Shown here: positions 55,725-64,000 of the stretch, piece by piece
How the letters are laid out: each line of letters starts with the position of its first letter
Position numbering within the stretch: the stretch's first letter is position 1
From: Antricoccus suffuscus
Lineage (GTDB): Bacteria > Actinomycetota > Actinomycetes > Mycobacteriales > Antricoccaceae
NCBI RefSeq assembly: GCF_003003235.1
Contig: NZ_PVUE01000021.1
Location: 29,140 to 93,139 of the forward strand
Direction: 5' to 3'
Length of the DNA: 64,000 nucleotides
Notes under the pieces: model-generated
Told to the model about the DNA's origin: nothing
Seen by the model: only the letters and a program-made list of their open reading frames with translations
Databases searched by the model: none
Program-made: the position numbers and the translations under genes

Positions 55725-56912
55725 CTACACGCGCTGCGCGGACTCGACCACGCGCCGGCGTACCGCAATGAGCACGACGCCCAGCCCGACGTACATCGCC
55801 ACCCCCGCCACGACGAACGCGGTCCGGACGCCTGCGTTGTCGACCACGACCCCGCCGCCGAGAGCTCCAAGCGCGATCGAGAGGTTGAAGATCGAGCTGT
55901 TTACCGCCGTCGCGATCTCCTCCGATCCCGGTGACACCTTGAGCACCCAGGTCGTGATCGATACCGACGCGGCGCCCGCGAACAGTCCCCAGATCGCCAT
56001 CAGGACTCCGCCAATGGCTGGCGTCGTACCGGCGACTGGGAATACCACGAGGACCGTGCCCGTGACCGCGGTGATCAGCGCGAGCGCGAGGTTCGGCCGG
56101 CGTCCGGAGACGGCGCCAATGGCGAAGTTGCCGACCAGCCCGGCGACTCCGAAGATGAGCAACATCGCGGAGATGCCGCCCGGCGCGACGTTCGCCATCT
56201 GCTGCAGGCCTGGGCTTGCGTAGGTGTAGGCCAAGAACTGGGCGGTCACGATCAGGAAGGTGAGGAGTACGGCGAACCGCACACCGGAACGAGTCGTGGA
56301 ATGCAGGAGGTCCCGTGGCCGCAGCGCGTTTTGGGGTGGGGTAGGCGGGAGCAAGAAGAACAGCGCGGCCGCAACCACGGCTCCGAACGCTGCGATGAGC
56401 AGAAACGAGAGGCGCCAGCCAAGCATCGTGCCGACCCAGGTGCTCAGCGGTACGCCGATAACGATGCCGGCCGAGACGCCGCTGAACACGATAGAAGTGG
56501 CGCGGGCCGCGTGGTTCGGACTGACATGCCGTACGGCGACGGCCGCCGCCAGCGACCAGAACCCGCCAAGGCTCAGGCCGATCAGCACCCGCGACAGCAG
56601 CAAGGCGATCAGGCTGCCGGAAAAGTAGGAGCCGATGCAGCCGACGACCATGACCAGCAGGGCCGCGGTCAGTACAAACCGCCGGTCGAGTTTGCGCGTC
56701 GCAACGGGCACCATTGGTGCGGCTAACGCGGCGACGATCCCGGGCACCGTGACCGACAACCCGACGAGCCCGGGGCTGGCGCGCAGGTCACCCGCGATCA
56801 TCGACAGCAGGCCGATCGGTGCCTCTTCGATGGTGACCATGGCGAAGATGCCAAGGCCGATCGCGGTGACGGCCAGCCAGCCGCGCAACCCAGATTGCTG
56901 CTCAGTTTCCAT
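55725..56912 (-). CDS. MFS transporter (DHA1-type efflux)
   Basis: About 395 residues with 12 hydrophobic helices. It resembles AraJ/NepI-like exporters: SGSLIALLLSRVLIGLSLGG (helix 4), SVTVPGIVAALAAP and GVPLSTWVGTMLGWRLSF (motif C, helix 5). It likely exports a small molecule by proton antiport. ATG 56912 is preferred over GTG 56921. Converges with DUF4031. Confidence 0.88.
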   Translation of the reverse strand: METEQQSGLRGWLAVTAIGLGIFAMVTIEEAPIGLLSMIAGDLRASPGLVGLSVTVPGIVAALAAPMVPVATRKLDRRFVLTAALLVMVVGCIGSYFSGSLIALLLSRVLIGLSLGGFWSLAAAVAVRHVSPNHAARATSIVFSGVSAGIVIGVPLSTWVGTMLGWRLSFLLIAAFGAVVAAALFFLLPPTPPQNALRPRDLLHSTTRSGVRFAVLLTFLIVTAQFLAYTYASPGLQQMANVAPGGISAMLLIFGVAGLVGNFAIGAVSGRRPNLALALITAVTGTVLVVFPVAGTTPAIGGVLMAIWGLFAGAASVSITTWVLKVSPGSEEIATAVNSSIFNLSIALGALGGGVVVDNAGVRTAFVVAGVAMYVGLGVVLIAVRRRVVESAQRV

Positions 56913-57009
56913 TACTTCCACTCGTGCCCGTGATTAGCGGTCGACAAGGGCCGGCAAGCGGAGGTTCGGCGATGGGCGCACGTGACGACCGTAGCGAGGC
57001 GGTTGGGCA

Positions 57010-57687
57010 CTATGAGAGCGGGATGCCGAACAGCGATGGACCCGCTTCAGGGTCGTCGCGATGGTAGACCTGCAGCTCGGCAGCGATGTTGGTGCGCGCG
57101 TTGTCTTCGTACGCCGCCCGCGCCTCCGGCAGCAGATAGAGCCGGTCCCGTTCCAAGAATCCCTGCAGGATATGGCTTCTAGCAGCCTTGAACTCATCGT
57201 CCGGGATGTGCGCATATTCGGTGCGTACGCCGTTGACATAGCGCAGATACTGCGCTGCCGGTACCCCGAGGATCGCCAGGTCGGCGTCGTGCATGAGCAG
57301 ACTGGCGCGACTGGCCTCGGCGCCGGTCTCGTGGGTCTCGGTCATCACGATGAGTGCGCGGACTTCGTCGACGAGCGCGGGATCGGTGTGCAGGGATGCC
57401 AGGGCAGTGCCGGCGAGCTCGGCGCTGCGGGCCTCGTTGTCGGTTGCCGTCGGGTCGTACACGGCATCGTGGAACCACGCGGCAAGCCGAGCCGCATGTA
57501 GGTCTTCGCCCTCGTGCGCGAGCTCGTCAATGACGATGAGCACGTGCAAGAGGTGCTGCAGATTGTGGTAACCGCGGTGCGGTTCACCCCAACGGTTGAT
57601 CAGGTCGGTCCAGACGACCCTCGAGGTTTCGGAGCCGCCGCACTCGGTAACCCACGAGTCCCACAGCAGCGTGGACTCCTTGCTCAC
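57010..57687 (-). CDS. HD-domain metal-dependent phosphohydrolase-like protein
   Basis: 225 residues of the predicted HD superfamily: YHNLQHLLHVL supplies the first His, AWFHDAVYDP the HD pair, and LLMHDADLAILG the distal Asp. It probably hydrolyses a phosphate ester or nucleotide; the substrate is unknown. Its ATG overlaps the stop of the XPB helicase by four bases, so it is coupled to DNA repair genes. Confidence 0.87.
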   Translation of the reverse strand: MSKESTLLWDSWVTECGGSETSRVVWTDLINRWGEPHRGYHNLQHLLHVLIVIDELAHEGEDLHAARLAAWFHDAVYDPTATDNEARSAELAGTALASLHTDPALVDEVRALIVMTETHETGAEASRASLLMHDADLAILGVPAAQYLRYVNGVRTEYAHIPDDEFKAARSHILQGFLERDRLYLLPEARAAYEDNARTNIAAELQVYHRDDPEAGPSLFGIPLS

Positions 57688-59420
57688 TCTTCGTCCTGTG
57701 CGTCGAGCTCCGCCCCGAGGTCGGCGGCTACGTCGGCGTCCCGATCAGCACTCGTCGCGTCGATGACCGGTAGCGGACCGGCGAGTACGTCGTCAGCGTC
57801 GGAAATCGTGTAGGCGTAGCCCTGCTCGGCGAGGAACCGTTGGCGGTGAGCGGCGTACTCGGCGTCGATCGTGTCGCGTGCGACGACCGAATAGAAGTGC
57901 GCCTGCTTGCCGTCGGCCTTGGGGCGCAGGATGCGTCCCAGCCGCTGGGCCTCCTCCTGCCGGGAGCCGAACGTGCCGCTGATCTGGATCGCGATCGACG
58001 CCTCGGGAAGGTCGATGGAAAAGTTGGCGACCTTGCTCACCACCAGGGTCTTGACCACGCCGGTGCGGAACTCTTCGAAGAGCCGTTCGCGCTCCTTGTT
58101 GGTCGTCTTGCCCTGCACGATCGGTACGCCGCCGAGATACTCAGATATCTCCTCGAGCTGGTCGAGGTAGGCCCCGATGACGAGCACCTGCTCGTCACGG
58201 TGTCGTTCGATGAGCTTTTTGACGACCGGCATCTTGGTGTGTGCGGTCGCGCTGAGCCGGTAACGGTCCTCAGGCTCAGCGGTCGCGTAGGTCATCCGCT
58301 CGTTGTCGGTCAGTGTCACGCGCACCTCGCCGCAGATCGCGGGAGCGATCCAGCCCTGCGCCTCGATGTCCTTCCACGGCGCGTCGTACCGCTTGGGCCC
58401 GATCAGGCTGAAGACGTCGCCTTCGCGGCCGTCTTCGCGGACCAGCGTGGCGGTGAGACCGAGTCGTCGGCGGGACTGCAGGTCTGCGGTAAGCCGGAAG
58501 ATTGGCGCCGGAAGCAGGTGCACCTCGTCGTACACGACCAGGCCCCAGTCGCGTGAGTCGAACAGGTCGAGGTGGATGTACTGACCTTTACGCCGCGTCG
58601 TCATGATCTGGTACGTCGCGATCGTGACGGGCCGGATTTCCTTGCGCTCACCGGAGTATTCGCCGATCTCCTCTTCGGTCAGCGACGTCCGCTCGATCAG
58701 TTCGCGCTTCCACTGCCGGCCGGCGACGGTGTTGGTGACGAGGATCAGCGTGGTTGCCTTGGCCTGTGCCATCGCGGCCGCACCGACCATCGTCTTGCCG
58801 GCGCCGCAGGGGAGTACGACGACTCCGGACCCACCGGCCCAGAATCCATCCACGGCTTGCTGTTGGTAGTCGCGCAGATGCCACTCGTCCTGCACCAGCG
58901 CGATCTCGTGGGCCTCGCCGTCGACGTAGCCGGCGTAGTCCTCCGCCGGCCAGCCGACCTTGAGCAGTGCTTGTTTGAGCCGGCCGCGTTCGGAGGCGTG
59001 TACGACGACGGTGTCCTCATCGATGACAGCTCCGAGCATCGGGCGAATCTTCTTGTGCCGCAGTATTTCTTGGAGTACGGCGCGGTCGGTCGTGGTGAGG
59101 ACGAGACCGTGCGACGGGTGTTTTTGAAGCTGCAGGCGTCCGTAACGATCCATCGTCTCGGCGATGTCGACCAGCAGGGCGTTGGGCACCGGGTAACGCG
59201 AGAAACGCACCAGAGCGTCGACGACCTTCTCGGCGTCGTGCCCGGCAGCCCGCGCATTCCAAAGACCCAGCGGAGTGACGCGATAGGTGTGCACGTGCTC
59301 GGGAGAGCGCTCAAGCTCGGCGAATGCGGCGATCTCGAGGCGGCATTCGGTGGAGCGCGGGTGGTCGACCTCGAGCAATAGCGTCTTGTCGGATTGGACG
59401 ATCAGTGGTCCGTCGTTCAC
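57684..59420 (-). CDS. DNA repair helicase XPB (ERCC3-like)
   Basis: 578 residues. The N-terminal damage-recognition-like domain (1-170) precedes helicase domains: Q-like HLRDYQQQAVDGFW, Walker A PCGAGKT (204-210), DEVH box (298-301), the RRRLGLTATLVREDG motif III and QRLGRILRPK (motif VI). Bacterial XPB unwinds DNA 3' to 5'. GTG start with GAGGGG upstream. It lies next to the helicase-associated protein, as mycobacterial Rv0861c-Rv0862c. Confidence 0.93.
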   Translation of the reverse strand: MNDGPLIVQSDKTLLLEVDHPRSTECRLEIAAFAELERSPEHVHTYRVTPLGLWNARAAGHDAEKVVDALVRFSRYPVPNALLVDIAETMDRYGRLQLQKHPSHGLVLTTTDRAVLQEILRHKKIRPMLGAVIDEDTVVVHASERGRLKQALLKVGWPAEDYAGYVDGEAHEIALVQDEWHLRDYQQQAVDGFWAGGSGVVVLPCGAGKTMVGAAAMAQAKATTLILVTNTVAGRQWKRELIERTSLTEEEIGEYSGERKEIRPVTIATYQIMTTRRKGQYIHLDLFDSRDWGLVVYDEVHLLPAPIFRLTADLQSRRRLGLTATLVREDGREGDVFSLIGPKRYDAPWKDIEAQGWIAPAICGEVRVTLTDNERMTYATAEPEDRYRLSATAHTKMPVVKKLIERHRDEQVLVIGAYLDQLEEISEYLGGVPIVQGKTTNKERERLFEEFRTGVVKTLVVSKVANFSIDLPEASIAIQISGTFGSRQEEAQRLGRILRPKADGKQAHFYSVVARDTIDAEYAAHRQRFLAEQGYAYTISDADDVLAGPLPVIDATSADRDADVAADLGAELDAQDEE

Positions 59421-59431
59421 GTGCGACCCCT

Positions 59432-59467
59432 CAGGTGGTGCGTTGTAGACAGGTGGTGCGTTGTAGA
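59432..59467. repeat. 18-bp direct duplication upstream of XPB
   Basis: CAGGTGGTGCGTTGTAGA is present twice in tandem, 59432-59449 and 59450-59467, with a decayed third copy (GGCGCGTTGT). It starts 12 bp upstream of the XPB start codon, in its leader. Confidence 0.93.
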
Positions 59468-59557
59468 ACTATGGCGCGTTGTGGATGAGTGCCAGACCTA
59501 CAAGGATATGCGTCATGGCTGACACGCTGTGATCGAATGCCGCGGTCTATGGATGGA

Positions 59558-61912
59558 TCAGGTCACCGCGAGCGCCACCGACACGATCCGGTGGATGGCG
59601 AAGACTCGCTCGTCACGGGTGCGGTGATCGAGAGCGTGCATGTAGCCCCCGGCGACGCGTTCGGGGGTGACGAGGCGGGTAGTCAGTGTGCCGGACTCGT
59701 CGACGTAGTCCAGGCTCAGAGCGGCGCCACGGCTGACAGCGCTTTGCAACAGCGAGAGCGTCGCCGCAGTGGTCACGCCCGGAAGCTCGGATGAGACCCG
59801 ACCTTGCGCGGAGGCACTTGCCTCGGTGACACGGTCCCCATCGCGGAGGTTGCGCACGAGTGCCGCGGACTCGTCGGCGTTGAACGTCGTGCCGTGGGTA
59901 CGCCGTTCGAGCCGCGGTTTAGAGCGTGCGGGCGCGGCCAGTGCCGTCGTCACCACGCCTTGCTCGTTTTCCAGGGTCGGCATGAAGCCCGCCTCGCGCA
60001 GTCCACTGACGAGATCGGCCGGATCGGCTTCGGTGATGAGCACCGTCGGGGCCAGGCGACGTAACCGCAGGTGACTCAGGGACGAATTCGTGAGCGCCGA
60101 GTTGAGGGTGGTCGGGTCGTCACAGCGGAGGTACGCCGTCGCGCCGCCGGCCCGCAGGGCGCCGTGCCGCCGGCCGATGTCGTCGATCAGGTAGGTCAAT
60201 GCCTGCGGAACAGGAGTCTTGCTGTGAGTAGCCCACAACTCATGCAGCTGAGCGGTCGGCATCCCCGAGTCCAACGCGCGGCGGATGGTGGCCTCGGTGA
60301 TGCGGTAGACGGTCGCGCCGCCGGCCGACTCGACGTCCGCTACCTGGGCCATCGTGTCTGAGAGCTCCGGTGTGAGGCGTCCTGGAGCGATCGCGGTGAG
60401 GTCGGCTTGCAACAACACATAGTCGATCGGAGCGGGCAGGGTGGCGGTGAGCAACGTGGTCACCGTCGTGGGATCGGCGCCGTCGACGAGTGCCCGGCCC
60501 GGCGCGGACAGCGCGTGTTTGCCTGTTATGCCGAGGAACTCGGCATCCCGTATCGCGTAGTGAGCCGTCGTCGCTACGCTCGGGGACATCCGTCGTGGCC
60601 AGCGCCACGCGGCGATCTCGAGCAACGCGTCGGTGTCGGCGGTTGACCATTTTTCGATTCCGGCGAGTGTCTGCAGCATCCGGCGGCGGGTGGCGGCGGC
60701 GCCCGCGCGGTTTACCTCGTTGGACAGCGCATGGGGCGAGTCTGCGGTGCCGTCATTGCTTAGCCAGGACAACGCCGGCATGTCGATCCACGCCGTGGCT
60801 ATCGTCTGCCACCGTTCTTCGAGCGAGTCCGTGAGCCATTCGTCGTACGTCGTTGTCGGTAACCAGATCGGTTGGTGCGAGCGTGTCGGAGCGAGTAGGC
60901 CGGCGTACTCCGCTACGTGCAGCAGGAGGTTGCTGTCGGACTGTTCGACCTCGAGCAGCTTGGCGATCTTCTTGGTCTCGCGAGAGCCCAGCCCACCGGT
61001 GCGCAGTACCCGCGGCTCCAGCTCGCCGACCAGCTCTAGCAGTCGAGTCATGCGGCGTACGGCGTCCTGCGCATGAGTAGCGGCGGTGCCGTTGACGTCG
61101 TCAGCGGAGTAGGTCGACGTGTCGACCGTCGGGGGAGTCGACCTAGCCGGTCCCAGCGGCGTCGTACCGCGCAGGTGCAGGCCAACCTCCCGGGGCAACT
61201 CCACGGAGCTGGCGCCGACCGAGGCGAGCAGCCCGTGGCTGGTCAGCCACCGCACCGGTGGCATGTCGTCGGTGACTTCTAAGAGCCGATCGGCGTTGCG
61301 CAGGTCGCCGACGGGCGTGCCACCGTCGAGTTGACGCAGGATGTCGAGCGCGCCGTCTGGTGCCCGCTGCAACAGGCCGGCGAGAGTGTCGTTGGAGCGC
61401 AGCCGGTCGCTGATCAAGCCGGTCGCCATCGGCTGTCCGGCGTACGGCAGGTCAAGGTTGTGCAGTACGACGCGCAGACTATCGGCCCGATAGGCGTCGA
61501 ACAGCTCCGCGGCCGGCCGGCCCAATCCGGCAATGTGCCGGTGCGCGGCATCGCGGACCGGGGCGGGCACATTGATCGCGTCGTCTGCGCCCCAGATAAG
61601 AGCCAGATCACGCAGCCGCTCGGTGGCGCGCCGTACGTCGGCGATCCGGGCGCCGGCACAGTTGGCCTTGACCGCGGCCGCGGTGCCCGGTTGCGGGCCG
61701 AGCATCAGCCCGTCGAGGACCTGGACGTCCCACGCGGTGAGCTCGTCGAGAGCCCGCGCAACCGACATCCGTACAGACAGCCGAGAGGCCAGCGTCGACA
61801 TGTCATGCGGCGCGGGGTACGCCGCGTCCGGGCGCAGCGTAATCAGCCGCGCCAGCCACGCGTCATCGCGGCTGCGCAGCCAATCGGCCATGGTGCGCGC
61901 TCGAGTGCTCAT
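59558..61912 (-). CDS. Helicase-associated domain protein (XPB partner, Rv0862c-like)
   Basis: 784 residues, mostly helical, with a C-terminal Helicase_C_3-like (XPB/Ssl2 N-terminal type) region: LQADLTAIAPGRLTPEL, VYRITEATIRRALDSGM and AYLRCDDPTTLNSALTN. The far C-terminus resembles a WYL-like beta domain (ALSLDYVDESGTLTTRLV). No ATPase motifs, so it is not itself a helicase. Its position upstream of XPB in the same direction suggests a working partner, as in mycobacteria. Exact role unknown. Confidence 0.85.
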   Translation of the reverse strand: MSTRARTMADWLRSRDDAWLARLITLRPDAAYPAPHDMSTLASRLSVRMSVARALDELTAWDVQVLDGLMLGPQPGTAAAVKANCAGARIADVRRATERLRDLALIWGADDAINVPAPVRDAAHRHIAGLGRPAAELFDAYRADSLRVVLHNLDLPYAGQPMATGLISDRLRSNDTLAGLLQRAPDGALDILRQLDGGTPVGDLRNADRLLEVTDDMPPVRWLTSHGLLASVGASSVELPREVGLHLRGTTPLGPARSTPPTVDTSTYSADDVNGTAATHAQDAVRRMTRLLELVGELEPRVLRTGGLGSRETKKIAKLLEVEQSDSNLLLHVAEYAGLLAPTRSHQPIWLPTTTYDEWLTDSLEERWQTIATAWIDMPALSWLSNDGTADSPHALSNEVNRAGAAATRRRMLQTLAGIEKWSTADTDALLEIAAWRWPRRMSPSVATTAHYAIRDAEFLGITGKHALSAPGRALVDGADPTTVTTLLTATLPAPIDYVLLQADLTAIAPGRLTPELSDTMAQVADVESAGGATVYRITEATIRRALDSGMPTAQLHELWATHSKTPVPQALTYLIDDIGRRHGALRAGGATAYLRCDDPTTLNSALTNSSLSHLRLRRLAPTVLITEADPADLVSGLREAGFMPTLENEQGVVTTALAAPARSKPRLERRTHGTTFNADESAALVRNLRDGDRVTEASASAQGRVSSELPGVTTAATLSLLQSAVSRGAALSLDYVDESGTLTTRLVTPERVAGGYMHALDHRTRDERVFAIHRIVSVALAVT

Positions 61913-62028
61913 CCCATCAAAGGTAGTACGCCGATCCGCCGAGCCGCGCGCTACCGCAACAGGCAGTCGTGGGTACGCTGTATCCGCCTGCAGCAGACGG
62001 TTAGTACCTGGACAGAAAGGCCCGACAC

Positions 62029-62232
62029 ATGGCTAGCAAGGATGCCGACACCGACAACGGCCTCATCAGGGTGGCCCCATCCTGGCCCGCGGACGGAGAA
62101 GGTGACCATCCGGTTACCGAGTTCACCTCGGACCGCGCTGGCGCGCTGTCGCCGTTTGGTGACGACATCAAGTTTCCGCTCCCGGTGAGCCTGCTGCGCT
62201 ACGAGCACACGACCGCGCGTCCCAACCGCTAG
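62029..62232 (+). CDS. Small conserved protein (Rv0863-like)
   Basis: 67 residues, acidic, without membrane segments: it ends SPFGDDIKFPLPVSLLRYEH, the conserved part. GAAAGG precedes the ATG. It is divergent from the helicase-associated gene, as the small Rv0863 gene is in mycobacteria. No function can be assigned. Confidence 0.7.
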   Translation: MASKDADTDNGLIRVAPSWPADGEGDHPVTEFTSDRAGALSPFGDDIKFPLPVSLLRYEHTTARPNR

Positions 62233-62265
62233 ACCGATGAGGTCGGGTTCGGGCGGCTACCGGCG

Positions 62266-62880
62266 ATGAGCGCGCCATTTGTGATCGGGTTCGACCTCGA
62301 TATGACGTTGATCGACTCTCGGCCCGGAATGGCCGCCGTAATTCGTGAGATTAACGCCGAGACCGGCTATCAGATCGACGCCGACTCGGTCGCCGGTCAT
62401 CTGGGCCCGCCACTGGATCAGCTCCTCGCTCCATGGGTGCCGGCCGACGACCGCGACGCGTTAGTCGTCCGGTTTCGCGAACTCTATCCGCGGTTGGCGA
62501 TCACGCCCGCGGCCGCCTTGGCTGGCGCTCGTGAGGCGCTCGAAGAGGTGTACTCCCGCGGCGGCCGGGCGATCGTCATCACCGGGAAATACACCCCTAA
62601 CGCGCGGTTGCACCTCAAGCACCTCGATCTGCGCTACGACTCGTTGACCGGCGCGTCGTGGGCGGACGCGAAGACCGCGGCACTGCAGGAGGCCGGGGCG
62701 GCGGCGTACGTCGGCGATCATCCGGCCGACATGCTCTCGGCTAAGGCCGCTGAAGCGCTGGCGGTCGGCGTACCGACCGGTGGTGCGAGTCGCGCGGACC
62801 TTGTCACTGCCGGTGCGGACGTCGTACTCGACTCTCTGGTCGAATTCCCAGGCTGGCTCGACGGTTTCTTGACGCGTTAA
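62266..62880 (+). CDS. HAD-family phosphatase
   Basis: 204 residues of the HAD superfamily, phosphoglycolate phosphatase-like. Motif I is GFDLDMTLID (nucleophile first Asp), motif II is in AIVITGKYT, and motif IV is AYVGDHPADML. A helical cap lies between residues 20 and 80. Substrate unknown. Gene follows the small conserved protein on the same strand. Confidence 0.88.
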   Translation: MSAPFVIGFDLDMTLIDSRPGMAAVIREINAETGYQIDADSVAGHLGPPLDQLLAPWVPADDRDALVVRFRELYPRLAITPAAALAGAREALEEVYSRGGRAIVITGKYTPNARLHLKHLDLRYDSLTGASWADAKTAALQEAGAAAYVGDHPADMLSAKAAEALAVGVPTGGASRADLVTAGADVVLDSLVEFPGWLDGFLTR

Positions 62881-63074
62881 GGATTCGCCGGTATGCGGCG
62901 ACCCGGGGTATGCTCCTAGTTTCCGCCAACAAACCATTGGCACGCAGGCCGGGTGATGGCGGACTCTTAACGTTAGATCCCTACATCGCCCCGCGTTGTC
63001 GCGGAGCCTATGGTGTACCGCGGAAGACAGCCAACGATTTGCGCATGGCGCAACTGAACGAATGAGGAATAGGC

Positions 63075-63458
63075 GTGCCTAGCGGACGGGTTAAGTGGTA
63101 CGACGCCGAAAAGGGCTTCGGTTTTGTCTCCCAAGAACGTGGAGAGGACGTTTTCGTCCCCAAGTCTGCGCTGCCGACCGGGGTGGCGGAACTGAAGAAG
63201 GGACAGCGAGTCGAGTTTGGCATCGCTGACGGACGCCGTGGCCCGCAAGCGTTGTCCCTGCAAATTACCGACCCGGTCCATTCTGTGTCGGCCGCCACCC
63301 GCAAGTCGCCAGATGAGCTGACGCCGATCGTCGAGGACCTCATCAAGCTGCTCGACGGAGTCTCCAACCAGCTGCGTCGTGGCCGGTTTCCCGAGCGGGC
63401 CGCGGCCAAGAAGGTCGGCTCGGTGCTCCGCGCCGTCGCTGACGACCTCGAGGCCTAG
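63075..63458 (+). CDS. Cold-shock protein with C-terminal helical extension
   Basis: 127 residues: a cold-shock domain (1-65; RNP1 [11 protein letters not shown]2 VFVPKSAL) and a C-terminal helical part (about 78-127, [18 protein letters not shown]) absent from classical CspA. The same two-part layout occurs in mycobacterial CspB (Rv0871). It binds single-stranded nucleic acid; the extension may dimerise or recruit partners. GTG start at 63075. A 21-bp tandem repeat begins nine bases after the stop. Confidence 0.9.
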   Translation: MPSGRVKWYDAEKGFGFVSQERGEDVFVPKSALPTGVAELKKGQRVEFGIADGRRGPQALSLQITDPVHSVSAATRKSPDELTPIVEDLIKLLDGVSNQLRRGRFPERAAAKKVGSVLRAVADDLEA

Positions 63459-63467
63459 CCCCCGCGA

Positions 63468-63580
63468 TCCGTCACAAAATTCCCCGCGATCCGTCACGAA
63501 TGTACGGCGGTCCGTCACGAATGTACGGCGGTCCGTCACGAATGTACGGCGGTCCGTCACGAATGTACGGCGGTCCGTCA
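63468..63580. repeat. 21-bp tandem repeat downstream of the cold-shock gene
   Basis: Four perfect 21-bp units (63490-63573), each TCCGTCACGA then ATGTACGGCGG, preceded by one degenerate 22-bp copy (63468-63489) and followed by a 7-base start of another (63574-63580). The 21-base period is two helix turns and keeps a reading frame, but no real gene is evident. Confidence 0.95.
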
Positions 63581-63960
63581 GTACGACCGCATGATCCGTA
63601 AGTTTGTATCGCCGTACTGGCGGCTCGCGTGTTCTGTGGTCCGGTTTCACGCAAGCTAGATACTGCAGTAGCGCTCCTGGCGGGGCAGCGCTTGGACGTT
63701 CCCACCGATCTCGCAACCGCCCGCAAATGTATGGTTCGGCACCGCTGACGGCGAAAATCCGCTACCGAATAGCACAAAATGTACCCAAACGGTCGTGACG
63801 GGTGAAGCGAAGTCACCCGAGGCGTTGACGCTTGTGTTTAGCCTGCCTGAAACGCAACCGGTATCGGACGCACGGAACGCGGGCGACGGATGACGCGACA
63901 TTACAGACTGTGCGGTCAAGGGATTGTCGCAACACCCTGAAACCGTGAATCGAGGCCGGT
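63581..63960. other. Region after the repeat, no clear gene
   Basis: About 380 bp with only short frames lacking family features. It is probably the upstream region of the gene beginning at the window edge. Nothing else recognised. Confidence 0.5.
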
Positions 63961-64000
63961 ATGGGTATCGAGGTAGACGCGCGTGAGGCAGTGATCAGAC
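63961..64000 (+). CDS. Possible start of a gene running off the window
   Basis: ATG at 63961 with GAGG six bases upstream opens a frame reading MGIEVDAREAVIR to the window end. It is too short to identify. Confidence 0.35.
   Translation, partial: MGIEVDAREAVIR

Noticed and set aside
63490..63573. Possible CRISPR array
   Set aside because: The 21-bp units are contiguous with no spacers and no cas genes are nearby; it is a simple tandem repeat.
63472..63816. 114-residue minus-strand frame with repeated GPPYIRD units
   Set aside because: The peptide repeat is only translation of the 21-bp DNA repeat; no ribosome site or homology is visible.

Overview
The window is high-GC chromosomal DNA from an actinobacterium. 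The evidence is several actinobacterial hallmarks together: F420-type LLM oxidoreductases, a DUF3263 protein beside a LytR_C protein, a Cdc48-like ATPase (Cpa type), a bacterial XPB helicase next to its helicase-associated partner, a CIRCE-controlled groEL without groES, and a SAM-IV riboswitch. Two gene neighbourhoods resemble the mycobacterial Rv0430-Rv0440 and Rv0861c-Rv0863 regions (recalled, not searched). I see no rRNA, tRNA, CRISPR array, transposase, phage or plasmid gene.

Layout. 1-16 kb is general metabolism: a 5'-cut short UvrA paralogue, two LLM oxidoreductases, aldehyde dehydrogenase, DinB, an alpha/beta hydrolase divergent from a TetR regulator, homogentisate dioxygenase, a methyltransferase, aldo/keto reductase, acyl-CoA synthetase, OsmC, a flavin reductase/ankyrin pair, ung, a PLP gamma-lyase-type enzyme and RarD. 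16.9-25.5 kb holds DUF3263, LytR_C, a dienelactone hydrolase-type protein, an SRPBCC protein overlapping a Cdc48-like ATPase with a degenerate D1 domain, and an unusual extracytoplasmic hydrolase fused to an ABC ATPase with its permease. 25.5-35.5 kb holds a MarR/MFS pair, the metY-metX operon behind a SAM-IV riboswitch, a cold-shock gene, an amidase, groEL under two CIRCE elements, and thpR.

The striking region is 35.5-53.2 kb. Nine consecutive genes, all on the minus strand, encode paralogous lipoprotein substrate-binding proteins of the branched-chain amino acid (LivJ/Peripla_BP_6) type. They lie directly downstream of a single complete livF-livG-livH-livM operon. The transporter genes overlap or nearly touch and end in a 20-bp perfect hairpin. 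The binding-protein genes are separated by 160-500 bp, almost every one has its own hairpin terminator, and their upstream regions carry different palindromes. This looks like one membrane transporter served by a set of separately regulated receptors whose predicted ligand-contact segment varies.

53.7-64 kb holds glpD with a DUF4031 gene, an MFS exporter, a block of HD phosphohydrolase, XPB helicase and helicase-associated protein, a small conserved protein, a HAD phosphatase and a two-part cold-shock protein followed by a 21-bp tandem repeat. All functional calls come from reading motifs; no database search was run.
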